Below are positions 41,780-54,517 of a stretch of 64,000 bases of DNA, piece by piece. Every line of letters begins with the position of its first letter. Position 1 is the stretch's first letter. The notes beneath the pieces were generated by a model. The model had not been told where the DNA came from, searched no databases, and saw only the letters and a program-made list of their open reading frames with translations. The DNA is taken from contig WNNJ02002241.1 in assembly GCA_012934845.2 (NCBI GenBank), positions 1-64,000 on the forward strand, given 5' to 3'. A program made the translations under genes and the position numbers. This DNA comes from Pomphorhynchus laevis (Eukaryota > Acanthocephala > Palaeacanthocephala > Echinorhynchida > Pomphorhynchidae).

Positions 41780-42590
41780 ACAAGAAAATAGTCAGAAATT
41801 ATATTCTTCTGGGGATCTGCCAGCGATCGTCTCCCTGATGCATGCCCCTTACCCCTCTGAATGGCTGCGCTGATCCTCTGTAGCAGGAATCTCCCCGAGC
41901 ATAGGTCGCTGGTCGCTCGCTGGATTTTCCTTCCGAGTGATATCAAGAATACTTCCGCGTTTTTTCCAAGTGCGCCCAGGAATTCGACAGCTATAGGTAC
42001 AAAAACCGTGAAGGCGGGATTCAGGTTGCGGTACTTTGTGCGCATTCTTCGCTCGGCGTCCGATGCCAAGGTTCCTGCACCTAGTAATGACCGGGCCAAA
42101 TAGGAGGATGCCATTGCGTTCACGCATGAGCAATCCCATGCGAGAAGCCTCCCACATCCCCAGGCACAAGAGTAGCGCCGTCTGGCCGTTTACCATCGGT
42201 ACGCAGCATTCCAGTTGGCTCCAGTGTACTCGGGTAACCTGCAACGGCGAGTGACGCTATGATTATGGCATTCATATGTGCTTGCCGAAAATGTCTTCCG
42301 GTTGACTTATGGCAATCCAATCCGTGCCGTCCAAAAGAATCCAGCGCTGCTCCGCAGTCACATTTATGCGCTGCACATATACGAAGCCTAAACTTAGGCC
42401 AACTGCAATTCTCACGGTTTCGTCGTCCAGCCTTGTACCTGTAAAGGCGCATGGGACGGCCTCTAGAAATTCACCAGCCGCATTTCCCTCAACCGCGTGC
42501 AGACGTGCAATTTATGGTAGTCCAGATGCTGAATCCAATAGCCGTCGTCTTATCTGTTGGTAAATAGATCTGCTCCAAGAACTCTGTCTC
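41780..42590 (-). mobile_element. RLE LINE, endonuclease region, second family
   Basis: Frames give TRLDDETVRIAVGLSLGFV, CDCGAALDSFGRHGLDCHKS (Cys-rich knuckle), LEPTGMLRTDGKRPDGATLV (endonuclease) and FLLQRISAAIQRGKGHA. This is the DGKRPDG type of RLE LINE, distinct from the RPADI type at 2264. Frame changes show decay. Confidence 0.8.
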
Positions 42591-43004
42591 TGTGCATCCT
42601 TCGGTGACTCAGTGGTGATAATCTATTAATGGATTTAAAAATACTGGGTTATAAAGTAAAAAGTTAATAACAAAAACGTAACAATTCAATAATAAAAATA
42701 AAGATTTAATAATAAAAAACAAAAATTCATTAATGAAAACGAAAATGCAATACTAAAAAAGAATTTGTAATAACCAAAGCAAATTCAATTTATATAAATT
42801 TCTTTTAGAAAAGCTCAAAACATAATTTGGTTTATGCTGGTTTACCAATAAATTAAAATGTAAAAATTTTTAAGAATCGAAATTATAGTATATGCAGTAA
42901 TACTTATACCGTCGAATGCTTCAGTATAATATTTTTTAAAGATGTGCAATTTATTTATAGCTGAAAAGGACAAAAATGCGTTAAGATTTAAATCCACATT
43001 TAAT
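42591..43004. other. AT-rich spacer
   Basis: Poly-A-rich imperfect repeats (AATAATAAAAA-like) at about 42660-42760. No gene was seen. Confidence 0.5.
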
Positions 43005-44010
43005 CATATCATCTTTTGGGTCTTCAGGTATTGGTCTTCTATAAACTCTCGGATCGATCGTCCGTCCTGAACTTGTACTCCAAGCAGCGATTCCGAAGTG
43101 TATCCAACTCTTCGGTTTTGAATCCCGCATTTCTGGTAGACCAAATAATGAAAATTGATGCTGACTTTGCGATTCGAATCCTATTGTCAGTCTGAGTTTT
43201 GAAATGATATCAGTGTACTTTCGTTTGGCTGTTCGTAATTTTCGAGATGCATTTGATTTTACTAGTTTATCGCCTTCAGCACTAATTCCACCAGAGGAAG
43301 AGAAAATTAAAAGGATGAAGTTTGCTCCTTCAAGATGTACTCTTTCAGTATACTTTTAACGCTTTGATTGCTGTGAAAATCAAAACACTGCTGAGTATTC
43401 CTAGATTCGTTAGATGGAGCAAGGGCGTTAAAAACGTATATATCCAAGTATGTATGGTCCATTTCGCTTCCAGAAAGTCCCATGGAAAGAACATCTATCC
43501 GGGCATTGTTTTCTCGAGGGGTTGATTTGTTTTCGAATATTACTTCGTCATTCAGTGTCTGTAAAATAGGTTCAATTTGAACTGACATAAAAGTTGCATA
43601 GAGCACATTCGCGATGGTATTTCGGATTCATTTGTGACGTAAGATTAATGCACCGCCATGGAGGCATGATAAACAATGTCTTATTAATGACGGAGCTCCA
43701 CATTTACATTGATTCGTGTGTTTTAGTGTCAAATCGTATCTCGCGGCTATCGCGTTGATAAAATCGTCTTTACACAAATGATATCCTAAATATTCAAGTG
43801 GACGTGCATTTAACCAGCTAGAAGCTGGTTTTATAGACGCGTGATTTAGGCATTCAACAAATTTTCTTGGCATTCCCATTCGTAACTAAATGGATGTTTT
43901 ACTCTTCTGTGCCCGTATGTTATCAATTGTCGCTGCTTGGGCTGGTCTTATGGCCGGTATGTCATTGATATGTTCTTGGAAGGGTTCGCAGAGCGTAAGA
44001 GATCGTTCAT
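43005..44010 (-). mobile_element. RLE LINE, endonuclease region, third family
   Basis: SSWLNARPLEYLGYHLCKDD, NQCKCGAPSLIRHCLSCLHG, then ARIDVLSMGLSG and YVFNALAPSNESR, ending SSGGISAEGDKLVK, follow the order of the CxxCG...HxLSCxxGG...RH RLE type. Two frames are used. 5' truncated. Confidence 0.7.
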
Positions 44011-44209
44011 ATTGAAATTATCGTTCATATTGAAGTTATAATAGTATTGATAATTATTAATAATTATGCAGAGATGTATTATCCTATTTAAACCTCTCGG
44101 CATAGGGCAAAATAAATTAATAAATCAAAATCAAAGTACAAAGGTTAAGCTGTATCTACTGAGAAATCAGAACATGAGGCTGCCTTGCATGGGTGTGTAG
44201 AAACTGCAT

Positions 44210-46360
44210 ATAAACATTTACGAAATTACAAAATTACAAAAGCCCTTGATCAATCTGTCTCAATGGCATAGATGACAAAAACGAGCAGTTGAAAACATGT
44301 AACAACTCAGAGCACTGTTACGAGCAAAATTGACAAAATCAATTCGCGCAGCGAGAATGAAAAGTAAGCCGAATTGGGCAAAATTTAATGTGGTATTCGT
44401 CTAATGACAAACGTCAAATAAGGGCCGCTTACTATAATTTGGGTTCCTCCAAGCCGATTGCGTAAGTTGAAGAAATGTATACATTGGGATCTAATTTTGC
44501 AACCTTAGAATTGAAGAGATGTAGGCTCGTTAAGTAGCTATCAGTTTCGTCTAGTTTAGACATTCTCCGTAATTTTATTGAGAGTGGGAAATATCTGCTT
44601 AGAACAGCAACGGCTTTTGACGAAGACTTCGGAGAAACATCAACAATTTGCTTCAGAAAACGCCAGAAACACTTATCAGTCATTCGAAAGTCAGTCGTTG
44701 TTAAATCCGACCAGAAACATCGATGCCCGTAACTCAATATTGGAAGATGCATTACGTCGAAGTACTTAATCACTCCATCATACGAAATCGAACCAAGCCT
44801 AGAAGCTGGGTAAGCTGAAGTTATCACTTTTACTGACCATTTGAGTAGATGAGCTCTAAAGGACCATTCTGAATTGAGCAAAAACCGAGATATTTATTGC
44901 TAGTAACAAACTCTAAAAAATACCCCTATAAACAGAACATCATCTCGATAACGTGAACCACCCTTCCTAAATTTCACAATCTTGGTTTTCGCGATATTAA
45001 TCGTTAGTCTATTAGAATCACAATACTTCACAAGTTCTAAATCAGACGATTGACCCGCGTTCTTATTGAGAGCAATTAAGGTGAGATCGTCAGCATACAA
45101 TATACACCACACATCAGGTACAGCAGAACGAATATAATCTGGGAGGTCCATCATTAAAAATGCAAATAAAAGTGGGCTGAGTGGGTTACCTTGCTGAACC
45201 TCACGACCAGAAGTGAGCTATTCTGAATATTTACCCCGTCGAATATTCGTAAAGAACTGGGACGCAGAAATCTTTCGAGTAGAAATAGAAAATCGCTGTG
45301 AACGTTAACCATATCGTGAAGCTTTGTCAATAACAAAGATCTTTCAATCGAGTCAAACGCTTTAGCGAAATCGACAAATACTGAATACAACGAGGAGTGT
45401 CTAAGAAAAGTATCAAGAACATGCGATCTTAGAATTATAAAATCACTAGAGGTGGAATGACCTTTTCGAAATCCATGCTGTTCAGTGGGTATAAGAGCGC
45501 TACGCAACCGCACCAAACGCAAGACCATAAGCTTCAAAAGCAGATTATATGAATGATTTTATAGCGCTATTCCTCTGTAAGTCTTGACATAATGGATCCC
45601 CTGAACCCTTGTAAAGTACTTTGCTGATGCCATCGCGCCACTCGAGAGGCATGGGATGTCCCCTAAGATTTCATTGAATAAAAAGACCCAATAGTTGGCA
45701 AGTAAGCTAAAGACTATCTGATATATTCAACGCACAATTAATTGATACCTGCCGCTTTTCTAGTAGGCATATGGAGGAGACAATAATTGATTTCATTTAC
45801 GATAAACGACGAGTTAAGCGGGTCAGTATCTATGAGATGACAAGAGAATGAGCAATTTTTGGGATTGAAAGACGAATGAGTGTGAAAAGCAAAAGTCGAC
45901 GTAAGCACATAATATCAGAACATGATTTGGTACAAGCACACAAGATGAATCAGAACACGGTTCGGGACGGATCACTTGAGTTGGAAGAAGTTCGGTCGTC
46001 ACTAGTATATAGGGCGGTTTCTTGTTGGGTCGACCCTTCGATCAATTTGAGACACTACGCTACTTCCTTTACCTATCATTCCAAGTAGGATTCTTGGCTT
46101 TAGCCAACTTAAGCTGTTCAACAAGTGTCTTTCGGGCCTCCTGTTCAACCTTTTAAGAGATCAGGATGAATGAATACAAGATTGAAGCGTTCACTATTCT
46201 TTAATCGACTGCTACTTTTGAGTATTGATGAGGAGACAAAATCGTTCGTAGTGAGAAGGAACAACGGAGGAGAATCACATTTACGAGCGGTCAATCGACG
46301 CATTCGTAAAGGAAAATTATCAATTTGAACACGAATTTCAGAAATCAATTCTCGCATGGT
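44210..46360 (-). mobile_element. I-like LINE: ORF1 tail and reverse transcriptase
   Basis: On the minus strand 46357-46090 encodes an ORF1-type C-terminus (LKNSERFNLVFIHPDLLK, then EQEARKTLVEQLKLAKAKNP in the next frame). From 45660 an RT follows: MPLEWRDGISKVLYKGSG, TYRGIAL, EQHGFRKGHSTSSDFIIL, FVDFAKAFDSIERSLL, QQGNPLSPLLFAF and LYADDLTLIA, then LLNSEWSFRAHLLKWS and a C-terminal domain ending LEEPKL. Only about 450 bp separate ORF1 from the RT, so the endonuclease is missing. The 3' end has short TTTTGTAA-like repeats. Frame changes at about 46130 and 45190. Confidence 0.75.
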
Positions 46361-46489
46361 TTCCTCTTCCGCTTTCGGATATTGGTAAACTGATATATTA
46401 AATCGATATATTAGTAAACCAATTATTATTGGTAATAATAATCAATAATTTACAAAAAAAGGGGTTACCGCAAATTGGCACATACATAA

Positions 46490-47160
46490 CTTTCGCTGTC
46501 AAAGTTGTAGCTGATTGTTAAAACAAATCGTTCACTATCTAATGCCTTCTCTATTTCCTCTTGGACTTCGAAGGCAGGCATATGTTGTTAGAGGGGTTTC
46601 AAAGGAAACACGACCTTTGATGTTTGTGATGACATGCACGTATTTCTTAAAACCTCGTTATGCGCGAACTGATACGATTCGACTGAACAAGGTGCCTGCA
46701 TCTTTCCCAATGCCACCAGAAGAGTAGAAAATTAGCGGAATGAACCTGCCGCACTCGATCGCTTTTAATTCTTTCTGAGTATTTGACGTGTTTGCGAGAT
46801 TCATTGTGCTAAAAGTATGCGTGCACTGATCGGTTGACGAACGACTGATCAAAGATGTTAAATACGTTGACGTCAAAGAACGTACGCTCTAATCGCTCGT
46901 TCCACAGGCCAACAGGATATGTCCAGCCTGGCCCCGGCGGCTCGACTTATTGATGATTCGACGAATTTTAGGGTGTCAGGGACCGATTGTAGGTTAGGTT
47001 CGATTACTACATCACGGCAAATGGTAGATATTTCTTTTGAAATTTTACCTCGGATGGAGTCGTATTTGATTAACGGTAATCCTCCCGTTATGCATGAGAG
47101 TGTGTGACTGACCGTGACTTTTTGGTAACATGCTTGCATCATAGTAAAGTTAATCTTCAT
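46490..47160 (-). mobile_element. RLE LINE, endonuclease region, copy of the third type
   Basis: HTLSCITGGLPLIKYDSIRG, ARLDISCWPV, the ELKAIECGRFIPLIFYSSGG block and FKKYVHVITNIKGRVSFETP follow the same order as 43005-44010 but are not identical, so it is an independent insertion. 5' truncated, two frames. Confidence 0.7.
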
Positions 47161-49182
47161 AAAGATTTTTCTGAACTTTCCTAATTTTATAGATTTATTT
47201 TGTTATATGGATCTGAAGCTACGAATGACGAGATAAATAAAACGTATTAATTGAAAAATGCAAATGAAGTGCATGTAGGTTATCTAGCTCGCTCGACAAC
47301 ATAGCCGACACTTCGAAAATATGAAAGGCAGTAAAACGATCAAAAGGGCACATAAAAAGAGCTTGAAAAGATGGAATTGAATTCATAATAAATTTCATAT
47401 TTATAGATAACAGACAAACAGTTAAGATACACTCACAAAAATGATTTGTGATAAAGTCAGTGTAACTTTCAGTAATTTGAGGAGCCGGCACAAGATTTAA
47501 CTTGACTTCGAAATTCGACTTGAATTTTTACCGGAAGTTTGATGTATGAAATATAATTCTCAAATTTACAAAATTAATCTTCAAACATTTATTTAAGCAG
47601 TGCTTAGATGTCACTATGGATACTAATCCTATATGCCATAGGTTTTTTACACGGCGATCGCGATAGAAAGGTCAATCGTGAGGTTAATATTGGTCGATCG
47701 TTCGAAATGTTTAGGATTAAATTCCTTGTACAATGGATTTTAAAGTGATGGTAATAGTCAAATATTCCCAGCATCTGACAGCCTGACACATTCATATCCA
47801 CTCACTTAGCACAATACAGTTAGACTTATATGTTACACTTGACACCGAACGCAATGCGTGAACGCAACTGTTAGGATCCGAAGCATCGAAAAGCACATTC
47901 AAAGTTAGCTTGAATATTTGGTAATGTCATACGGTAGTTTCTTTTCTTTTTTATAGTTTTTATCCACAGTGAGCAAGTTGACTTTCAATCAGTTTAAAGA
48001 GGTATTTTACACCCAATCCCCCTTAAACTGCATTTATGATTTAAAGATTAAAAGTAGATCTTAAACAGAAAAGTTGGCCACCCCTGCTATATGAACAAAT
48101 TTAAGGTTACTCAGCTGCAGTACAAAAATCTTCTGTTATTATTCAGATAAAATCATAAACATTCCGATAAAAGTAGAAATAACCGTATTTTTGAATGTAA
48201 ATTTACATAATACGACAGTTTAAAACTTTTAAACTCAACAATGTCTGTTTTATTTCAATTCTATTATATTTATTTATTATTTGAAACATTGATAAAAAAA
48301 TTTCTACCTTTTCTTTTTCAAAAAGTAGAAAAAAATTAAATCAACAAACATTTTATTTTGTAATTCGGATGTAATATCTTATTATAAATTTTTAATTTAA
48401 ACCCCTAATTGAATTCCCATATTAAAATGAATTTGTTTTTATGCTTAATCCTAAGAGGGAATATGAATTACTTCTGACATTTTCACGCAGTAATCTGTTC
48501 AAAGATGGATTGATTTCGTATCCTAAAGTACTACTGCATATTTATACCGCTAAAATTCAATATTCATTTTTTGATAATTATCTTTATAAATTTATCAACA
48601 TATAATATATTCTGAATTAGATAAGATTGTATTCTTTTAAGTTATTACGATTTATAGTACATTATAAATAATGCAAATATTATAAGTATTTAATTAACTA
48701 TTATTAAATTAATATATTATTAATTATTAGTCAACTACTAAATTTATTTTCCAATCGTCTGTTGACTTGTAATTAATATTTATAAACAACATTCAAATAA
48801 TGTTTTTATATTATTTAAATGACATTTTAGGAGAAAATGCAATTAAATGTTAATAAAAACATTTTACAGATCTCATAAAAATAGTTTTTAATATTTTTAA
48901 TTTAAATTTGAATTTTTGTATTTTCAAAATAATGTTCACAACTTATACGTAATACTTTCGCGGAGAAGCGCTTGAGTCATGTTTAGTTAAATACCGTCGT
49001 TTCCAGTTCTCAAAAAAATCTTATTTTTTTATTAATTAAATTCATCAATTAAATTTTTAAAAAGCACGAAATATTATAGCATGTAGTTATTAATTACTTC
49101 AATAAAATTATTCAAAAATTTAATAATTATGAAATTAAATACTTACATAGAAACACTATAACATGATTATAACATGTTGTTA
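47161..49182. other. Unassigned DNA, AT-rich towards the right
   Basis: A 90-codon minus-strand frame (47491-47219) and a 65-codon frame (47801-47604) have somewhat protein-like composition but no motif. They may be older LINE sequence. From about 48000 rightward the sequence is plain AT-rich. Confidence 0.4.
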
Positions 49183-49209
49183 AAAGGTTCTCTATAAATG
49201 AGAACCTTT
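49183..49209. repeat. Hairpin, 10-bp stem, 7-nt loop
   Basis: AAAGGTTCTC pairs with GAGAACCTTT around TATAAAT. Confidence 0.85.
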
Positions 49210-49627
49210 CCGGTTCAAAACTCAATACAAAAATACAGATTAAAAATATTATGTAAAAAACTATTTTTTATGAGGTATGTAAATCGTATTAAATTAAATA
49301 TAATTTAATTTAAAATTAACTTGTATTTAATAAAAAATATAAATCTTTTATATAATTTAAAATATTAATTATATGAACATTTATATATTATTTAATAAAT
49401 TATTACAGATATTCTAATTTATACGCGACATATAACATATTATTTACACTTCAATGTATAGCCTAGTTTAACTTACTTTAAATCTAATTTATTATTGTGG
49501 GTTCAAATGAAGTAAACTCAACAAAAAGTTGAAAAGAAGGGGGTATTAGTCATCAATTATATTTTATTACTTTGATTACTTTTCTACAGATGTAGACTAT
49601 TGAAGGGTGTTTGTGATTTAACTTTCA

Positions 49628-50173
49628 CTAAGTGTTCTGTATAAAGAAAACCCTCGAATACAAAGAATAAATCTAATAAAAGTAATTTGAAATAAAAAAT
49701 TTACCGATATTTTTATGGTAGCTTCTTCCAGAGCAGAAGTGAATGTCTGCTAATTCTTTAAATGATTAAATAAATTTACGATAAAAGGCCAATAGTCCAC
49801 ATTCTCTGTTGATAGTTCATCACGTGATAGGATTGTCTTATCACAATTATTTGGATTTCTTATTGTGAACGAATCATCAGTCCAACATTACCGTAATTTG
49901 TTTTATCACGAGATTCGTATTTACGACGTTATCTTGGTATATACCGTATAAGCTAGATGTTTATCATAATAATATAATCTTCAGCAAATTAAAATATTAC
50001 AGTAAAACAAACATATAGATACGCTGAATTGTGTATAAATTCTATTCGTGGAAAATGTGAATTATTATAAACTTTGTTTCATTTATGGTAATTTTACTCT
50101 CTGGTCGGATCGCCAGCAAATGACGGACTAACTCAATTTGTAGAAAATTCGTGTTCCCATTATCTTCGATCAT
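49628..50173 (-). CDS. Possible small host gene with 30-32-nt introns
   Basis: An ATG at 50173 opens 25 codons (MIEDNGNTNFLQIELVRHLL...) ending at CAGAGA|GTAAAA. Further left a frame with protein-like composition (DSFTIRNPNNC...ENVDYWPFI) ends at 49780 before GTAAAT; 30 nt later an AG precedes 15 codons (49749-49705), and after a 32-nt GTAAAT...TTAG interval 15 more codons (49672-49628) end at TAG. The last three blocks stay in phase. The link between the first exon and the others is not resolved. No family was recognised. Such short introns are below the 45-52 nt of the SGSM-like gene, which is a reason for doubt. Confidence 0.3.
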
Positions 50174-51521
50174 TGTAATTTGAAAATAGATAATAATCAT
50201 ATTTGCAAAAACGTAATATTTTTTTAAGAATTGTTTAAGTACTGTCAAAAATCTATAAATAAAGATTAGTCAAAATAAACTTTAGTTTGATTTCAAGATT
50301 AGGAATGCCTACTCATAAATCAATTAGAATAATTTATAAAAATAAGTTTATTAATTTAATTAATAAAATTATGAAATAATTAAATTATTAATTTAATTAA
50401 TTAATTAATTTATAAATATAATTAAATTAATGCTTATTCGATAAAATATGATTATCCTTGAAAATTTTAGAGATACCAAATCTTTAATTAAATTTTAATT
50501 TATTTCTTTTAATTTTAAATTAAACTTATTTTAATTATAATATCCATTATATAATATTTAGTATAGGTAAGAGAGAGTCCAGTTAAACGTTTATCTAATT
50601 GGATAAATGTAGTTTCTGTTCTATTTTTAAAAGGTTAAAAGTTTTACCGTTTGAAAAATTCTAGACCGTCAATTTAAATAAATTTAGCTTAATTGAAACA
50701 AAGAGGAAGAGACAATTCACATATACTATAATTAATAGATATTACACGAGTGAGTATTAAACAAGGATTCGGTTCACAAAATATGTATAGATATATGTAT
50801 AAAGGAAATACTGTATCGAGAACAGCAATTGGTCAACTACAATATGCGTTTTGATACCGAATACAGCGTTCTCACAGAAGACTAATTGCACACCACTAAT
50901 TTGCACAAATACATAATGTATTTAACTAAAATTGCCGTCCTCTTTTTTGATTCTATAACACAATTTTATAATAGTCAATAGATCCATAGACATAACGAAA
51001 TACACAGATATATGCAATGAAAAATTTACGGATATAGTCAGAGAAAGATAAACAGGAACAAACATCGTTGTATACAGCGGACTTCATAGGATGCATCATT
51101 GACGGTCAAGCAAGGATTGTTGTTGTTACTAAAAAAGGATTATGGCATAGGGTCACTCGCTGTTATCAATTCACATGTCAGAATCAGATGGTAAATTATA
51201 AATTCTGACTAGCCATACGAAAATACACCTTAAACGTTCTTTGTTAAACATACTGATATGCATCTACAAGGATAGGTGGTAGGCATGACGACTTTTTTTG
51301 GCAACCTCTATTGTTAATGCATGCTTCCAGCTAAACAAAATATAGATAAAATGTGGAAAAGTGTTAGATATTAAGAGTAATTGCAACAATATTCCTTTAA
51401 TTATTAATATGAAAGAATGACATAACAATATTTGATGGGTGTTGACATTGTTAAATTAAGAAGAATTGCAATTGAATTTTATAGTATAAAATGCGAAATA
51501 ATCCGTATGCACAAATTAATA
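50174..51521. other. AT-rich intergenic DNA
   Basis: No gene, element or strong repeat was recognised up to the satellite at 51522. Confidence 0.5.
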
Positions 51522-52590
51522 TCAGAACCCGCTAAAAGTTTAAAATCGTTGTTGATTAACGGCCTGGCCTGTTGATATCTGATATTTGAAAGTGTGTGGA
51601 TGTAAGTGTGTTAAAAAGTGTTTTAAAAAGTGTGTGAACAGGGTGTTATAAAATGTGTTAAAAAGTGTGTTACAAAAGTATGTCAAATGTGTGTTGAACA
51701 GTATGTTACAATGTTAATTGTCTGTACAAATCATTCTCAGAACCCGCTAAAAGTTTAAAATAGTTGTTGACTAACGGCCTGGCCTGTTGATATTTGATAT
51801 ATGAAGGTGTGTGAATGTAAGTGTGTCGAGAAGTGTGTGAACAGGGTGTTATAAAATGTGCTAAAAGTGCGTAAAAAGTGTATTACAAAAGTATGTCAAA
51901 TGTGTGCTGAACAGTATGTTACAATGTTAATTGTCTGTACAAATCATTATCAGAACCCGCTAAAAGTTTAAAATCGTTGTTGATTAACGGCCTGACCTGT
52001 TGATATCTGATATATGAAAGTGTGTGGATGTAAGTGTGTTAAAAAAGTGATTTAAAAGTGTTGACAGTGTGTTAAACAAGTGTGTTAAAAAGTGTATTAC
52101 GAAAGTATGTCAAATGTGTGCTGAACAGTATGTTACAATGTTAATTGTCTGTACAAATCATTATCAGAACCCGCTAAAAGTTTAAAATAGTTGTTGATTA
52201 ACGGCCTGGCCTGTTGATATCTGATATTTGAAAGTGTGTGGATGTAAGTGTGTTAAAACAGTGATTTAAAAGTGTCGACAGTATGTTAAACAAGTGTGTT
52301 AAAAAGTGTATTACGAAAGTATGTCAAATGTGTGCTGAACAGTATGTTACAATGTTAATTGTCTGTACAAATCATTATCAGAACCCGCTACAAGTTTAAA
52401 ATCGATGTTGATTAACGGCCTGGCCTGTTGATATCTGATATTTGAAAGTGTGTGAAAGTAAGTGTATCGAGAAGTGTGTTAAAAAGTGTGCTGAACAGTG
52501 TTTTACAAAAGTATGTCGAAAGTGTGCTGAATAGTGTGTTATAAAAGTTTGTCGCTAAACAGGTGTTGATAAAATTCTTAAAAAGTTTTT
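51522..52590. repeat. 214-bp satellite, five units
   Basis: TCAGAACCCGCTAAAAGTTT starts units at 51522, 51737, 51950, 52164 and 52378 (spacings 213-215; the fifth has ACAAG). Each unit has ACGGCCTGRCCTGTTGATAT, then a GTGTGTTAAAAAGTGT-rich part, then CAATGTTAATTGTCTGTACA. The last unit lacks its 3' part and grades into the minisatellite to the right. Confidence 0.9.
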
Positions 52591-53400
52591 TCAAATGTGT
52601 TAAAAAAGTGTGATTAAAAAGTGTTCTGGCAAAAATGTACTGATAAAAAGTTGTTGAAAATTGCGTTAAAAAGTTTGTTGAGAACTGTGTTTAAAAAGTG
52701 TGTGGAAATGTGCGTTGAAAAAGTGTGTTTAAAAAGTGATGTTATAAAAATGTGTTGAAAAAAGTGCGTTAAAATGAGTGTTGAAAAAGTGTGTTAAAAA
52801 GTGTTAAAAGAGTGTGTTAAAAAAGTGTTAAAAGAGTGTGTTAAAAAGTGTTAAAAGAGTGGGCTAAAAAGTGTTAAAAGAGTGTGTTAAAAAGTGTTAA
52901 AAGAGTGTGTTAAAATTTGTTAAAAAGTGTTAAAAGAGTGTTTTGAAAAGGTGTTAAAAAAGTGTTAAAAGAGTGTGTTAAAAAAGTGTTAAAAGAGTGT
53001 GTTAAAAAGGTGTTAAAAGAGTGTGTTAAAAAAGTATTAAAAAAGTGTTAAAAGAGTGTGTTAAAAAAGAGTTAAAAAGGTGTTAAAAGAGTGTGTTAAA
53101 AAAGTGTTAAAAGAGTATGTTAAAAAGTGCAAAAAGAGTGTGTTAAAAAAGAGTTAAAAAGGTGTTAAAAGAGTGTTAAATAAGTGTTTAAAAAGTGTTA
53201 AAAAAGTGTTAAAAGAGTGGGTTAAAAAAGTATTAAAAAAGTGTTAAAAGAGTGTGTTAAAAAAGTGTTTAAATAGTGTTCAAATAGTGTGTAGAAAAAA
53301 ATGTGCTGATTAAAATAAAAATGTGTATAAATTTTTCATATAAAATTTGCATAGTGTGTTGAAAAAATGTGCTGATTAAGATAAAAATGTGTTAATAAAG
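52591..53400. repeat. GTGTTAAAA minisatellite
   Basis: Dozens of variants of GTGTTAAAAGAGTGTGTTAA form a short-period array. The motif is the same as the GTGTTAAAAAGTGT part of the neighbouring 214-bp unit, so the minisatellite probably expanded from it. Strand asymmetry is strong: G and T but almost no C on the plus strand. Confidence 0.9.
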
Positions 53401-53424
53401 TGTGTTAATAAAAGTGTGTTTAAA

Positions 53425-53675
53425 CACACATATATATGTATAATCATAAGAGTTTCGTTTGAATTGGTATTGCTCGAGATTGCGAATAGCAATTCTTTCC
53501 GTATCTTTAAGTAAGTGTTCGAATCGAGCATATTCTTCAGTCTGCAAACTCTCGTCAATCCTAGACGGTCATGTGATAGCCGGTAGCCATCGTCAGTAAG
53601 ATGAACTATCACACGCCGTTTCGGCTGCCTCTGTGACATTGTGAAAATGCATTTCCGACATCTAGCTTAAATTGT
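53425..53675 (-). CDS. Possible host exon(s) beside the minisatellite
   Basis: One minus-strand frame reads SEMHFHNVTEAAETA, then after two in-frame TGA codons IDESLQTEEYARFEHLLKDT and ERIAIRNLEQYQFKRNSY. Treating GTGTGATAG...CCGTCTAG (54 nt) as an intron joins the two parts in phase. A second frame over the same DNA is open for 87 codons (MSQRQPKRRVIVHL...). Composition is much less AT-rich than the flanks. No family was recognised; a pseudogene is equally possible. Confidence 0.3.
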
Positions 53676-54489
53676 TGGTGGCGTTAGCTCTTAAATCCAA
53701 CAATTTGCAATGCAGACCATCATAAACAACCAGAGGATCAATTTTTAATAGATTATTATATATATTCAAAGTATAGAAAATACTATACTATATAAATTTA
53801 AAGTATATAAAGTATAGAAATTTAAACTTACAGTTTAATATAACAATATATTAAATATTTCGTTGTATATTATAGCAATGTTTTAATATACGACTAAAGA
53901 TAGTGTTAATTAATCAACTGTATGTGTAGATTTTATTCCACTATGTTAAAAAATAATGACGTTATAATAAAGTGAATTTACATAAATTGTAAAATTACGT
54001 AAATTTGATATATATAAAAGTATATCATTCATGAAATGAAAATAACTTGTTAAAATAAAGCAAATTTATAAAAATTAATTTTTAGATCAAAAATGTAAAA
54101 ATATTAATGCATTAGATATTTTTAATAGATTAATTAATTTTCTAGTTTTTAGCGATAAACAATGCAAATTTATAAAATTATTGTAATATAAATGCAGATC
54201 AGAAAGACACACAGAAGAGTCCCTGCACAACTTAATAAAATTTGATAATCTAGTTTTTAAAATTGATTTTTTATTTGAACGGAAAGCTGGTGAACAAACA
54301 AAGAACGTCTTATTGACAACTAAAACAATTTCAAAATTTACTATTCGATAAAACATAACAATTTCTCAATTCAACTATTTTATAAATTGGTTATTCCACA
54401 AACAATTAATAAAATGTAATATTAATAATAAATTATTTATTATAATCTCTCCAATTTCACTTCAAATTCTCCTTCTCTATCACAGGCGA
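53676..54489. other. AT-rich intergenic DNA
   Basis: No gene recognised. The 89-codon minus-strand frame at 54356-54087 is Leu/Asn/Phe-rich and has no motif. Confidence 0.45.
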
Positions 54490-54495
54490 TTTATT
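54490..54495 (-). promoter_or_regulatory. Poly(A) signal AATAAA
   Basis: AATAAA on the minus strand lies 23 nt beyond the stop at 54518, supporting a real gene end there. Confidence 0.45.
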
Positions 54496-54517
54496 TACGG
54501 CCGATTTTCACTATCTG

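Noticed and set aside
52600-53330. Telomeric repeat
   Set aside because: The GTGTTAAAA variants do not match known telomere units such as TTAGGG or TTAGG.
51522-53400. CRISPR array
   Set aside because: Units are 214 bp or short minisatellite repeats without unique spacers, in a eukaryotic context.
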